DNA of 64,000 nt from Bog-756 sp963845485 (GCA_963845485.1 CAWJSI010000012.1:186001-250000); one strand, 5' to 3'. Numbered from the stretch's first letter, positions 8,823 to 17,606 are shown. Notes: generated from the letters alone by a model not told the origin. A program made the numbers and translations.

Positions 8823-9170
8823 GTGGCGGACGCGCCGACCAACAAGCCCTTTTCACAAGGACAGGTACTGACCGTATTCCGGTCGAAACGCCGGGACGGA
8901 TCCGAGTCGGCCTACCGGGCCTTGTCCGAGGCCATGCAGGCGGCGGCCCACTCCGTTCCGGGGTTCGTGGACTTCAAGACCTTCACCGCCGACGACGGGG
9001 AGCACGTGTCGCTGGTGACCTTTGCTTCTCCCGAGTCGCACCAGGTATGGCGCAACGACCAGCGCCACCGACAGGCGCAGCGCCAGGGGCGAGATGAGTT
9101 CTACGTCGAATACTCCATTCAAGTGGGGGAGTGCACCCACGTGTCGCAGTGGAGCCGTCGCCAGGACTGA
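8823..9170 (+). CDS. Antibiotic biosynthesis monooxygenase (ABM)-fold protein
   Basis: This 115-residue cytoplasmic protein starts at a GTG with a strong GGAGGA site. LTVFRSKRRDGSESAYRALS, VPGFVDFKTFTADDGEHVSL and FASPESHQVWRNDQRHR follow the ABM dimeric alpha-beta barrel pattern (heme-degrading or quinol monooxygenase-like proteins). Such proteins often act in small-molecule or heme oxidation, but the substrate here is unknown. It follows serA by 42 bp and could be in the same transcript. Confidence 0.75.
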   Translation: MADAPTNKPFSQGQVLTVFRSKRRDGSESAYRALSEAMQAAAHSVPGFVDFKTFTADDGEHVSLVTFASPESHQVWRNDQRHRQAQRQGRDEFYVEYSIQVGECTHVSQWSRRQD

Positions 9171-9229
9171 CGAAGGGGCCGGCACTCGAACGCACCCTTT
9201 CTTGCCACGTGATCTGGGGGTAGACAGGG

Positions 9230-9733
9230 ATGGTGCCGACGGACTCGACCCTGCCTCCACCCGGTTGGTACCCCGATCCGTACCGGACCGGATCCCAGCG
9301 ATGGTTCGACGGCAGCGAGTGGACAAGCCATGCCCTGGCTGCGGATACTCCCGACCCCGACGGGGTCGTCGAGCGTGACTGGGTAGGCGCAAGGCCCGAC
9401 GACCTTCGGAGGAACGGGCTCTTCTCGTCGAACGATCTCGCCCTTCCGCAAGGGAGCGAGGCCCCATACGACGGCGGCGGTGACTGGCAGGGTCTCTACG
9501 CCAACCGGGTGGGTCGGCGGATCATGCGTTCCGGTTCCCGGTGGGGGCCGGTTCGGGCCTCCCGTTGGTTGGGGGGCCTGACCGCTCTCCTCGGCTTCTG
9601 CGCCTGGGGCGACCCGACCCACCGGTGGCTTCTGGCCCCGGCGGCGGCGGTGGCACTGGTGATCACGGTCGTGTTCGTCGTCCGCGAAGCCAAAGAGCGG
9701 GCCTATTGGAGGAACGTCGGGCGGAACGACTGA
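9230..9733 (+). CDS. DUF2510 membrane protein
   Basis: This 167-residue protein opens with PPPGWYPDPYRTGSQRWFDG, a classic DUF2510 motif found at the N-terminus of many actinobacterial membrane proteins. A hydrophilic middle is followed by two hydrophobic segments (WLGGLTALLGFCAWG and LLAPAAAVALVITVVFVV) and a short basic tail, so it is probably a two-pass membrane protein with the DUF2510 end in the cytoplasm. The function of the family is not known. Confidence 0.75.
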   Translation: MVPTDSTLPPPGWYPDPYRTGSQRWFDGSEWTSHALAADTPDPDGVVERDWVGARPDDLRRNGLFSSNDLALPQGSEAPYDGGGDWQGLYANRVGRRIMRSGSRWGPVRASRWLGGLTALLGFCAWGDPTHRWLLAPAAAVALVITVVFVVREAKERAYWRNVGRND

Positions 9734-9738
9734 ACGGG

Positions 9739-9903
9739 TCAGGTGTCCTGGGACGGATTGACCGGGACGGGCGGCCAGGTGTCGCCACCGATGGTCGGAG
9801 GGAGATCGTTGCGGGCCCGATCCGGTCGCAGGACACCCACCAGCCGGTGAATGACTACCCCGACCAGAGCCAGCAAAACGAGGCGTCTCAACCAACGGAA
9901 CAT
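9739..9903 (-). CDS. Small single-pass membrane protein
   Basis: Starting at the ATG at 9903, this 54-residue protein has a basic N-terminus (MFRWLRRL), one membrane helix (VLLALVGVVIHRLVGVL) and a proline-rich polar tail. The longer in-frame start upstream lacks a protein-like sequence. It converges with the DUF2510 gene with 5 bp between the stops. No family is recognised. Confidence 0.5.
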   Translation of the reverse strand: MFRWLRRLVLLALVGVVIHRLVGVLRPDRARNDLPPTIGGDTWPPVPVNPSQDT

Positions 9904-10002
9904 GCTGCACCCTACCGTGGCTCGGGAGTCGTCACGGTAGCCAACCCCTGCCAATGGTATGGCGCTACGGGCCGGGCGAGGATCGCTCGAGGACCTGAAT
10001 CG

Positions 10003-10674
10003 CTAGTGGGGGGAGACCGCAGTGGACCGACGGCGCCGCACGAGGAGCGTGCCTCCGATGATGGCCACCACCAGCACGGGCAGAGCCAGTGCGTAGGGCA
10101 CTTCTGGGGTACCCGTGCCCGGGCCTCCCCCAACTGTGCCGGCCGTCGAGCTCACCAGAAACGGTGCCGACCAGATGCGGTGACCGGGGTCGTCGAGGTC
10201 ATAGCCCACGACCAGGACGCAGGCATGGGTGAGATCACAGACAGGCCGGTGGTGTTTCGTCTCGTGCAGCGTGAGCTTGTCCGGTAGGGCATAGAGGACG
10301 TAGTCGGTGTAGGTGAACGAACCGTCGGCGGCGGCCCGGATCAGGTCCGGCTGAACCGTGCGGTGGTCGCACTGATCCCGATGAGGCTTCGGCCGACTGA
10401 ATGATGCTGCGCACTCCTCGATGAACAGCTCACGCTTGGGCTTCAAGACAGAGTTGGCTGGCGCCGTGACCTCGACGACCTCGCCTGTCGAGAACGGACT
10501 GGTGGGACCGGTGGCGACGAGGGAGACCAGAGGCGGTGGTGGCGAGGCCGAAGCCCCCACCGCCGGACCGATCAGACCGAATGTTCCGACGAGCACGACC
10601 GCGCCGATTCTGGCCCACCGGCGTAGCCCGGAACGACTGCCATCCCGATATCGCGGCGTTACCGGTCTGTTCAT
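10003..10674 (-). CDS. Secreted neocarzinostatin-like protein with TPEVP sorting signal
   Basis: The start is the ATG at 10674 with a GGAAGGTGA site; the longer frame to 10761 lacks one. A signal peptide (IGAVVLVGTFGLIGPAVGAS) is followed by the four-cysteine domain (GPTSPFSTGEVVEVTAPANS, IEECAAS, QCDHR, DGSFTYTDYVLYALPD, CDLTHACVLVVG). The tail is GTGTPEVPYALALP, a hydrophobic helix, and VRRRRST. It is the only member of the family in this stretch on the minus strand. Two PHO-box-like arrays lie 116 and 292 bp upstream of its start. Confidence 0.78.
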   Translation of the reverse strand: MNRPVTPRYRDGSRSGLRRWARIGAVVLVGTFGLIGPAVGASASPPPPLVSLVATGPTSPFSTGEVVEVTAPANSVLKPKRELFIEECAASFSRPKPHRDQCDHRTVQPDLIRAAADGSFTYTDYVLYALPDKLTLHETKHHRPVCDLTHACVLVVGYDLDDPGHRIWSAPFLVSSTAGTVGGGPGTGTPEVPYALALPVLVVAIIGGTLLVRRRRSTAVSPH

Positions 10675-10789
10675 TTCAACGTCACCTTCCCGCCAGCTGG
10701 CAGTACACCCGATTTGCGTCCCGTTGCCCACCGCCAATGGCCACTCGACCGATGCCGGCAAGGGATACCTGCGTGGGGAGTATGACCGA

Positions 10790-10833
10790 GCCAGGTGTCC
10801 GTTCTGTCAACTCCAGATGAAACAAAAGTGACA
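10790..10833. promoter_or_regulatory. Four-unit 11-bp direct repeat, PHO-box-like
   Basis: Four contiguous 11-bp units end in GTGTCC, GTCAAC, ATGAAA and GTGACA on the plus strand, a degenerate form of the GTGAAC core (complement GTTCAC). Spacing is exactly 11 bp. The array is 116 bp upstream of the minus-strand gene at 10674. The core orientation is opposite to that gene. Confidence 0.4.
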
Positions 10834-11509
10834 AGACCTGCTCAATAGGGGTCAGACTTTCATGGTCAGTAGGAAGGCATCAGATGACATCGGCTAACCG
10901 TTTGATACTCAAATTAGATCTGAAACTCATCCAGACATAGTTGATGTAGATCCGCCATGTCGATGAATAGGTGGACTCCATGTCAACTTCAAATGAACGA
11001 ATGGTGACACTTTCAGCTCTGGGGAACCGTCACCGCCAATGTCGGCACCCTCGACGGGAGGAATCGGCACCTTGTCAGCCGTAGGACACGAGGAAACTCG
11101 TAGGACAAGGTGATCGTGCCATTCAAGCCGGCCTGTGTCACCCCGAGACAACTTGTGCCTCCACCCCGAGAATGCTGGGTTAGAGCCGGATCGCGTCGGA
11201 GTGAAACGGGGACAAGAGCGCAGGACGTGTTCCTTCGCATACGGAGAGCGACGACGCGATGGTGTTCGTCGGGAGAGACGATCAGGTGTCCGACAGGGCA
11301 ACGTGAGAAGCCGTCGTGACGGCTGAGTCAAGCAGGGGTAATCGCAAGGTTATTTCTGTGTGTCACCTGGGAATTTGAGTTGACGTACCCCCCATCCCAT
11401 GTGAGATTGCCAACTGCCGGCGCACCCACATTCACCGGATAGCTACCGCTAAGTCTCCCAGTCTTTTCCCCAGCCCACTCGTCACACTGCAGTCCCAAAG
11501 GAGTTCTAG
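10834..11509. other. Gene-poor 0.68-kb stretch between divergent surface genes
   Basis: I see no convincing gene here: the frames present are arginine/proline-rich and lack start sites or domains. It holds the repeat array at 10966-11009 and a possible promoter element (TTGACG at 11380) before the gene at 11510. A TGTCACCTGGG unit at 11359-11370 looks like one isolated PHO-type unit. Otherwise I see nothing. Confidence 0.4.
10966..11009. promoter_or_regulatory. Four-unit 11-bp direct repeat, PHO-box-like
   Basis: Four units in perfect 11-bp phase end in GTGGAC, GTCAAC, ATGAAC and GTGACA (plus strand). Read on the minus strand each begins GTTCA or a close variant, as in Streptomyces PHO boxes. 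It lies between the divergent surface genes at 10674 (minus) and 11510 (plus), so either could be its target. Confidence 0.45.
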
Positions 11510-12139
11510 ATGAAGATTCGACACCTCGCCAGTAAGGCAGGTATTGGCGCAGCCGCCTCACTTGGTGGCCTGCTTCTCTTCGCCGGAGCGGCTGGAGCCG
11601 CAAGCGGCTCCGTGGCCCCCATCGGTACGGTCACCGCGGGAACCCCGTACTCAAGCGGCCAGACGGTCAAGGTCACCGCCCCTTCCGGCAGTGGTCTCCC
11701 CACCGGTTCCAACGTGACTTTGGTCGAGTGCGCCGCCCCCAACGGCGTACTGCCGACGCTTCCTGCCCAGTGCGACCCCGGTAACACCCAGTCGGGTGAC
11801 TCCATCAACCCGGCGTCCGACGGCTCCTTCACCTACAGCAACTATCAGCTATATGCCCTGCCCGACCCTGGCCTCTCGCCGAGCGCCATCGTCTGCGGCA
11901 ACACGGCAGCCACTGAGTGCGTGGTGGGGATGTTCGACAACTACGACGACTTCACCGCACCGCACATCTTCTCAGCGCCGTTCCTCATCTCGGCATCTGC
12001 CGGCGACGGCGGAGCGAACCCGGGTGACGGCACTCCCGAGCTTCCCCTGGCCATCGGGCTGCCTCTGGCCGCCGCCGGCCTCTTCGCCGGTGGGTTGGCC
12101 ATCCGACGCCGCCGGTCCCGCCGCTCGGTCGCAGCCTGA
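11510..12139 (+). CDS. Secreted neocarzinostatin-like protein with TPELP sorting signal
   Basis: An AAGGAG site precedes the ATG. A signal peptide (ASLGGLLLFAGAAGAASG) leads into the four-cysteine domain (GTPYSSGQTVKVTAPSGSG, LVECAAPNG, QCDPGNTQSGDSINPASDG, CGNTAATECVVGMFDNYDD). The C-terminus GDGTPELPLAIGLPL, a helix, then IRRRRSRR is the exosortase-type tail, with Leu in place of Val. The domain is very similar to the N-terminus of the protein at 14237, which lacks the tail. It is the first gene of the run leading to the Pst operon and lies 67 bp upstream of the binding-protein gene at 12207. Confidence 0.82.
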   Translation: MKIRHLASKAGIGAAASLGGLLLFAGAAGAASGSVAPIGTVTAGTPYSSGQTVKVTAPSGSGLPTGSNVTLVECAAPNGVLPTLPAQCDPGNTQSGDSINPASDGSFTYSNYQLYALPDPGLSPSAIVCGNTAATECVVGMFDNYDDFTAPHIFSAPFLISASAGDGGANPGDGTPELPLAIGLPLAAAGLFAGGLAIRRRRSRRSVAA

Positions 12140-12206
12140 GCGGCCCGTCCACGTCAACCATCGTCCCCACACCGAACGTCACCATCCAAGGAGAGACCAA
12201 GAACCC

Positions 12207-14039
12207 ATGAGACCAAGCACACTGAGGCGCCGTCTGACGGTCGCCGGAACGGTCGGGGTCACCGCCCTGATCGCCACACTGGGTCTGGGGGCGGGGGTTG
12301 CCTCTGCCGTCCCCGCCGACCCGTCCACCGGATATCCGAGTTTCAACAACGGCGTTGTCAACGGCATTCGCAACACCGGTTCGGACACCACCTTCTACAT
12401 GATGCAGAAGATCGGTGACCTCTACACCTCGGCCGGCCTCTACGGCTGCTCGCTCAACGCCGGTGGCGGACCCGCCCTGTTCAGCGGTGTGACGAACACC
12501 GTCATCAGCCCAGCTCCGTCCGAGGCCTACTGCCTGTCCAACGCCAACGTCTCAACGACCGACACGGCGGACAACTGGAACCGCACCGAGGTGACCGAAG
12601 GTGTGGACGATGTCGGCTCTGGCGCCGGTCAGGCCCAGCTCTGCGGTTCGTCCGACCTCAACTCGCCGCTTCCGGTCGACTTCGCCCGCTCCTCCAAGCC
12701 GGTGGGCTCGCTGCCGTCCGGCTGCACAGAGGTTGGGACGGGCTACGCCAAGGACAGCGTCCCGGCCGTGGCGTTCCAGATCAACCCGAACTCGTTCGGA
12801 ACCCCCGCCTCGGGTAGCCCCTACGCCGCCGTCAACGGTGGCGTGATCGGTGACCTCGACCTCGGGTGGTTGCCTGGTGACCCGGCCAGTGGTCCCTACA
12901 CGGGCACGGCCTTCAGCAACGTCGCCAACAACGACAACGGGGGTGCTACCGGAACAACCGCTTACCGCCTGTGGTGCGCGACCGACTCTTCGGAGATCAC
13001 CGACTGGGGCCAGCTGACCAACCTCGGGCCCAACCTGGTGCTTCCGAACGTCACGCTGAACGGTACGACGACCGCAACGCTGTCGTTCGCGCTTCCGGCC
13101 GGCCTGACGGGCAGCTTCCCGGTCAGTGACCTGACCACCTCGGGCAACATCGCCGGTGGCACGACGGCGACGGCCAGCGGTACCACGCTGACCCTGTCCC
13201 AGGCCGCCACCGGCAGTGGCACCGACCAGCTCAAGCTGGCCACCGGTACGGCTCAGCCGGTCGGCTCGGGCGGCAAGATCGGTGTCCAGGTCCGGATCAT
13301 GGGCGTCAACTCGGCGTCTGGTACCGAGTCCACCTGGCAGAGTTTCTCCGACAGCGGTGTGTCCAGCGGGACCAGCGGTAACGGATGCGCCTCGAACGCC
13401 GACAAGGATGCCGCCAGCGACCCCAACCCAGCCACCGCAACCGGTGACAATGCCGGCCAGCACATTGCTCTGGAGAACAACACCTCCCAGATCGCCGACT
13501 ACGCCGTCGCCGACTGGCCTTCAGACCCAGGCGATCAGGCGGTGGAAGTCGCATCGACCCTCTACTACGAGTCGAACGGTGTGTACACCTCGAATCCCTT
13601 CGCCAACTCGGCAGTGATCAGCGGTACGAAGTTCTCAGCCACCAAGATCACCGAGAACGGCAAGTCGCCGACCTCGCCGGTCGTGCTCGCCAACACTTAC
13701 CCGACGGCCCGGACCCTGTTCAACATCTACAACACGGGCACGGTCAGAGGGTCGACAGGCGGGTTCCTCAACTGGGTGTGCGACTCGCAGTCGGCCATTC
13801 AGAAGCAGAAGGACAACTCGACGGGCGTCAACTTCGACACCGAGCTGACCAGCATCATCGGGTCCTTCGGGTTCATCCGACTCACCGACGCCTCCAGCGT
13901 GGCCTCGGGAGGAAACACACCTCCCGACAACGTCTCGGGTGGAGGCACCAACACCTCGTGCGCCTCGGGCCTCAACGGCGCCAGCACGGGGGGTAACGGC
14001 CAGCCTGCCGTCACCGCGGTGGCCAGTAGCGGCACCTGA
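12207..14039 (+). CDS. Secreted PstS-like (PBP-fold) protein
   Basis: The start is the ATG at 12207 with AAGGAGA 12 bp upstream; the frame stays open further up but without a start site. This 610-residue protein has a signal peptide (VGVTALIATLGLGAGVASA). The mature start, NNGVVNGIRNTGSDTTFYMM, resembles the ligand-loop region of PstS-like binding proteins. The middle (about residues 280-370) is a Thr/Ser/Gly-rich beta-type insertion (VTLNGTTTATLSFALPAGL), after which PBP-like sequence resumes (VVLANTYPTARTLFNIY). There is no sorting signal or lipobox, so it may be secreted free. A strong terminator follows. The ligand is unknown. Confidence 0.7.
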   Translation: MRPSTLRRRLTVAGTVGVTALIATLGLGAGVASAVPADPSTGYPSFNNGVVNGIRNTGSDTTFYMMQKIGDLYTSAGLYGCSLNAGGGPALFSGVTNTVISPAPSEAYCLSNANVSTTDTADNWNRTEVTEGVDDVGSGAGQAQLCGSSDLNSPLPVDFARSSKPVGSLPSGCTEVGTGYAKDSVPAVAFQINPNSFGTPASGSPYAAVNGGVIGDLDLGWLPGDPASGPYTGTAFSNVANNDNGGATGTTAYRLWCATDSSEITDWGQLTNLGPNLVLPNVTLNGTTTATLSFALPAGLTGSFPVSDLTTSGNIAGGTTATASGTTLTLSQAATGSGTDQLKLATGTAQPVGSGGKIGVQVRIMGVNSASGTESTWQSFSDSGVSSGTSGNGCASNADKDAASDPNPATATGDNAGQHIALENNTSQIADYAVADWPSDPGDQAVEVASTLYYESNGVYTSNPFANSAVISGTKFSATKITENGKSPTSPVVLANTYPTARTLFNIYNTGTVRGSTGGFLNWVCDSQSAIQKQKDNSTGVNFDTELTSIIGSFGFIRLTDASSVASGGNTPPDNVSGGGTNTSCASGLNGASTGGNGQPAVTAVASSGT

Positions 14040-14095
14040 CCCCGGTGAGCAGTGACCGGTTACGTCGCTGACGGAACCGGGAGTACGTCCCCAGG

Positions 14096-14137
14096 CCCGG
14101 GGGGACCGACGAGCGATCGTCGGCCTCCCCGGGTTTT
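14096..14137 (+). terminator. Rho-independent terminator after the PBP-like gene
   Basis: Arms CCCGGGG...CCGACGA and TCGTCGG...CCCCGGG form two 7-bp stems separated by a 3-base internal mismatch around a GCGA loop, followed at once by TTTT. It lies 57 bp after the stop at 14039 and separates the 11.5-14.0 kb pair from the 14.2 kb operon. Confidence 0.75.
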
Positions 14138-14236
14138 GGGGGTCCTGAGGGGAAGGAGCGAACCAGCACAAGAAGCCCCACCGAACCCCCAAGTGATGAG
14201 AAGCCGGATGACCGTCCGGAACGAGATATACGCACG

Positions 14237-15994
14237 ATGACGAAGCCCAACAACCAATGGAAGGCGCAAGCGACAGGTGCAGATGCAGTGACGACGAGAC
14301 GCACGAGTGCCTCTCCGAAAGCTTCACGCCACACCCCCCGTGGTCGCACCATGGCCCGCATGCTGGCGGTCGTGGCGATCGTGATCGCCGGGGTGACCAT
14401 CGGCCTGGTGGGCACGGCCGGTGCCGCCACCGGCAGTGTGGCCCCCATCGGCACGGTCACGGCTGGCGCTCCCTTCTCCAGTGGTCAGACCGTGCAGGTC
14501 TCCGCCCCTTCAGGTAGCGGACTTCCCACTGGTTCCAATGTGACCCTGGTCGAGTGCGCCGCGCCCAACGGTGTACTGCCCACCCTCCCCTCGCAGTGCG
14601 ACCCGGGGAACACCCAGTCGGGTGACTCCATCAACCCGGCGGCCGACGGATCCTTCTCGTACAACAACTACCAGGTCTACATCCTGCCGGACCCCGGTCT
14701 CTCACCCAGCACCATCACCTGCGGCGACACCGCGGCCACCGAGTGCGTGGTCGGAATGTTCGACAACTACAACGACTTCACCGCCCCCCACCTCTTCTCC
14801 CAGCCCTTCGGCGTCGCCCCCTCGGCTGGTGACACCGGGGCCAACCCGGGCGACGGCAGCCTGGCTGCGGCCGCCACCACCCCGTCAGCATCAGCGTCCA
14901 CGGTGTCGGCTTCTTCGACCACCGCGGTGGCAAACGGCACCGACTCCTCGATCGTGACCGTGACCCTTGAAGGGGTGAACAGCCAGTCGGCCACGGTGCC
15001 AATCACCGGAGCCACCGTGACCCTCACCGGGACCTCAGGTACCCACTCGACCGTGGTCTCTTCGGCTTCAACCACCGATGACTCGGGACAGATCGGCTTC
15101 ACCGTGAAGGACACCACCGCCGAGAAAGTGACCTACACGGCGACCAGCGGTGGCATCACCATGACGCAGACCGCGGCGGTGACCTTCCAGGCACCCGGCC
15201 GTCTCAGCCGCCAACTCGGCCGTGTCACCCTCATCGACCAGCGAACCGGCCGACGGGGCATCGACCTCGACCATCACCGTCACCGTCCGAGACCAGGGGG
15301 CCAGCCCCCAGCCCATGCGAGGTGTCTCGGTGTCCCTGGCTCAGGGATCGGGTACCCACTCGGTCATCACCCCGACGACGGCCCAGATCACCGACGTCAA
15401 CGGACAGGTCACGTTCACGGTGACCGACACCTCGGTGGAGACGGCGTTGTACTCGGCTACGGCAGGTGGGGTGAAGATCAGCCCGACCGCATCGGTCACC
15501 TTCGGGACGCTGGTGGTCTCAGCCGCCGACTCGACCATTACCCCGGGAGCGACGTCACCTCCCACCGGGAGCGGTGGGGGCACCACCATTGTGGTGACGC
15601 TGCGGACGGCCGGCGGGACCTTCCCCGTAGCCGACAAGAGCGTCTCGCTGACCGATACCGGCACCAACGGGGGCCAGGTCAGCCCAGCAACCGACCAGAT
15701 GACCAACGCCCAGGGCCAGGTAAGTTTCGCCGTCACCGACGCCACCGTGGAGCAGGTCACGTTCGCCGTCGTCGATGTCACCGACTCGGACTTGGCCATC
15801 GGGTCGGTGGCCATCAACTTCGTGGCTCCGACCGCCCCGACCGTCTCGGCCTCTCTGTCCACCGTCACCTTCAGTCCCCCCACGGCACCGGCCGACGGGA
15901 CCACCGCCTTCAACGTGTTCGTAGACATCAAGAACACGGTCAACCAGCCCGTGGTCGGCGATGTGGTGGGCATCACTGCAACCACCGTGGCTGA
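14237..15994 (+). CDS. Surface protein, N-terminal part: neocarzinostatin-like plus first invasin-like domain (frameshifted)
   Basis: The first part has a long basic leader, a hydrophobic export segment (MLAVVAIVIAGVTIGLVGTAGA; an internal ATG at 14351 is a good alternative start) and the four-cysteine domain. It then has one invasin/Big-1-type domain (VSASSTTAVANGTDSS to TAAVTFQAP). At about 15190 the protein-like sequence stops: the frame continues to 15994 only as Arg/His/Gly-rich out-of-frame reading. Family sequence continues in the +1 frame (see 15222-17606). Removing one G from the CCCGGCC run at 15195-15201 would join AP to AVSAANSAV. If joined, the protein has about 1,120 residues. 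Confidence 0.7.
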   Translation: MTKPNNQWKAQATGADAVTTRRTSASPKASRHTPRGRTMARMLAVVAIVIAGVTIGLVGTAGAATGSVAPIGTVTAGAPFSSGQTVQVSAPSGSGLPTGSNVTLVECAAPNGVLPTLPSQCDPGNTQSGDSINPAADGSFSYNNYQVYILPDPGLSPSTITCGDTAATECVVGMFDNYNDFTAPHLFSQPFGVAPSAGDTGANPGDGSLAAAATTPSASASTVSASSTTAVANGTDSSIVTVTLEGVNSQSATVPITGATVTLTGTSGTHSTVVSSASTTDDSGQIGFTVKDTTAEKVTYTATSGGITMTQTAAVTFQAPGRLSRQLGRVTLIDQRTGRRGIDLDHHRHRPRPGGQPPAHARCLGVPGSGIGYPLGHHPDDGPDHRRQRTGHVHGDRHLGGDGVVLGYGRWGEDQPDRIGHLRDAGGLSRRLDHYPGSDVTSHRERWGHHHCGDAADGRRDLPRSRQERLADRYRHQRGPGQPSNRPDDQRPGPGKFRRHRRHRGAGHVRRRRCHRLGLGHRVGGHQLRGSDRPDRLGLSVHRHLQSPHGTGRRDHRLQRVRRHQEHGQPARGRRCGGHHCNHRG

Positions 15995-17606
15995 CCCGTC
16001 CACCCCCGATCTCAAGGTAGCCATCATCCCCGACACCGCGGCCGGGGCCGCCACACCCGGAGAGACGTTCGGGAGCAACGGGCAAGCGGAGTTCCAACTA
16101 CGCGACACCGTCGCCGAGACCATCATGCTCACCGTCACCGACCAGACGGCATCAGTCGTCCTGACGAGCACCCCAACGGTGACCTTCACGGCCGGCACCA
16201 CCGACGGCCTCCAGTCCACCGTGACTGCCAGTCCCACCGCGGTGCCGGCCGACGGGACCACCATGTCCACCGTGACCGTGACGCTGAAGGATCACTTCGG
16301 TAATCCGGTCAATGGCGACTCGGTGAGCCTCGATCAGGGGAGTGGTCATTCGGTGATCGGAACACCGTCCGTGGTGACCAACGCCAGCGGCGTTGCCGCC
16401 TTTTCCGTCACCGACACCACCAACGAGTACGTCACCTACGAGGCCGTCGACACCAGCGACTTCAACCTGGTCGTCTCCCAGACAGCCACCATCGCCTTCG
16501 GCACGCCGCCGCCGGTGGTTCCCGTGCCGGCTGACTGCGCCATCGTGACGAACTACTCGAGCGTCCCCGCCGACGGATCGTCCACGGCCACCATCACCGT
16601 CTATCTCTACGACGGCTCGGGCAACCCTGTTGCCGGACGCACCGTCACGCTGACCGCGGCGGGCGGGTCATCCAGCTTCACGGCCACGGCGATGTCGGAT
16701 GGCACGGGGGCGGCCGATTTCGCTGTGTCGGACAGTCGTTCCGAATCGGTGACGTACTCGGCGGTCGATACTTCGGACAACGTGGCCGTTCCAGGCACCG
16801 TGATGGTGTCCTTCGCTCCATCCACCGCCTCAGCGGGAGCCGGCTCGACCAAGGCTCCGCTCAATCACCCGGTGGTCGGGATCGTCACCACACCGGACAG
16901 CGGCGGGTACTGGCTGGTGGCTTCGGACGGTGGCGTGTTTACTTACGGGGATGCCACCTTCGAGGGCTCGCTTGGAGGAACCCACCTCAACTCGCCCATC
17001 GTCGGTATGGCCTCCTCCTACGACGGTCAAGGGTACTGGCTGGTAGCCGCCGACGGCGGTGTGTTCACCTTTGGGGACGCCAACTTTGAAGGCTCGCTTG
17101 GGGGCACGCACCTCAACCGGCCCATTGTCGGTATGGCCGCCACTCCCGATGGGGGCGGGTACTGGCTGGTGGCCAGCGACGGCGGCATCTTCACCTTCGG
17201 GGACGCCGTCTTCCACGGGGCCCTGGGCGCTATCCACCTCAACTCGCCCATCGTCGGCATGGCTGCCATGCCCGATGGTGGCGGCTACTGGATGGTGGCG
17301 GCCGACGGCGGCGTGTTCGCCAGCGGTGATGCGGTCTTCGACGGCTCCATGGGCGATGTCGTACTCAACGCACCCGTGGTGGGAATGGCCGCCACTCCCG
17401 ATGGGGGCGGCTACTGGTTGGTGGCCAGCGACGGCGGCATCTTCACCTTCGGGGATGCCGGCTTCCACGGCTCGGCCGGCGCCGTCCGCCTGAACAAGCC
17501 CATCATCGGCATGGCGGCCACCGGAAACGGAGACGGCTACTGGATGGGCGCCTCGGACGGCGGCATCTTCACCAACGACACTCGATTCTTCGGATCGGCG
17601 GCGTGA
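15222..17606 (+). CDS. Surface protein, C-terminal part: invasin-like domains and GYWLVASDGG repeat propeller
   Basis: This is the downstream part of the gene at 14237, in the +1 frame; meaningful sequence starts near 15195 (VSAANSAVSPSSTSEPADG), before the first ATG. It holds about five more invasin/Big-1-type domains, several opening with a PADGTT or PADGSS turn and ending in VTF or IAF strands. Six 42-residue repeats complete it to the end. There is no sorting signal, lipobox or helix at the C-terminus, unlike its neighbours. The repeats are common in secreted actinobacterial proteins. The gene ends directly against the next ATG at 17607. Confidence 0.75.
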   Translation: MSPSSTSEPADGASTSTITVTVRDQGASPQPMRGVSVSLAQGSGTHSVITPTTAQITDVNGQVTFTVTDTSVETALYSATAGGVKISPTASVTFGTLVVSAADSTITPGATSPPTGSGGGTTIVVTLRTAGGTFPVADKSVSLTDTGTNGGQVSPATDQMTNAQGQVSFAVTDATVEQVTFAVVDVTDSDLAIGSVAINFVAPTAPTVSASLSTVTFSPPTAPADGTTAFNVFVDIKNTVNQPVVGDVVGITATTVADPSTPDLKVAIIPDTAAGAATPGETFGSNGQAEFQLRDTVAETIMLTVTDQTASVVLTSTPTVTFTAGTTDGLQSTVTASPTAVPADGTTMSTVTVTLKDHFGNPVNGDSVSLDQGSGHSVIGTPSVVTNASGVAAFSVTDTTNEYVTYEAVDTSDFNLVVSQTATIAFGTPPPVVPVPADCAIVTNYSSVPADGSSTATITVYLYDGSGNPVAGRTVTLTAAGGSSSFTATAMSDGTGAADFAVSDSRSESVTYSAVDTSDNVAVPGTVMVSFAPSTASAGAGSTKAPLNHPVVGIVTTPDSGGYWLVASDGGVFTYGDATFEGSLGGTHLNSPIVGMASSYDGQGYWLVAADGGVFTFGDANFEGSLGGTHLNRPIVGMAATPDGGGYWLVASDGGIFTFGDAVFHGALGAIHLNSPIVGMAAMPDGGGYWMVAADGGVFASGDAVFDGSMGDVVLNAPVVGMAATPDGGGYWLVASDGGIFTFGDAGFHGSAGAVRLNKPIIGMAATGNGDGYWMGASDGGIFTNDTRFFGSAA
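16863..17603 (+). repeat. Six 126-bp coding repeats (42 residues each)
   Basis: Each unit reads N-x-P-[IV]-[VI]-G-[MI], then a DGGGYW[LM]VASDGG-type core, F-x-x-GDAxF, G-S/A-x-G and L. The last unit is shortened to about 37 residues. Six blades of this size suggest a six-bladed beta-propeller (inference). Several units share long identical stretches, so recombination between units is possible. Confidence 0.85.
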
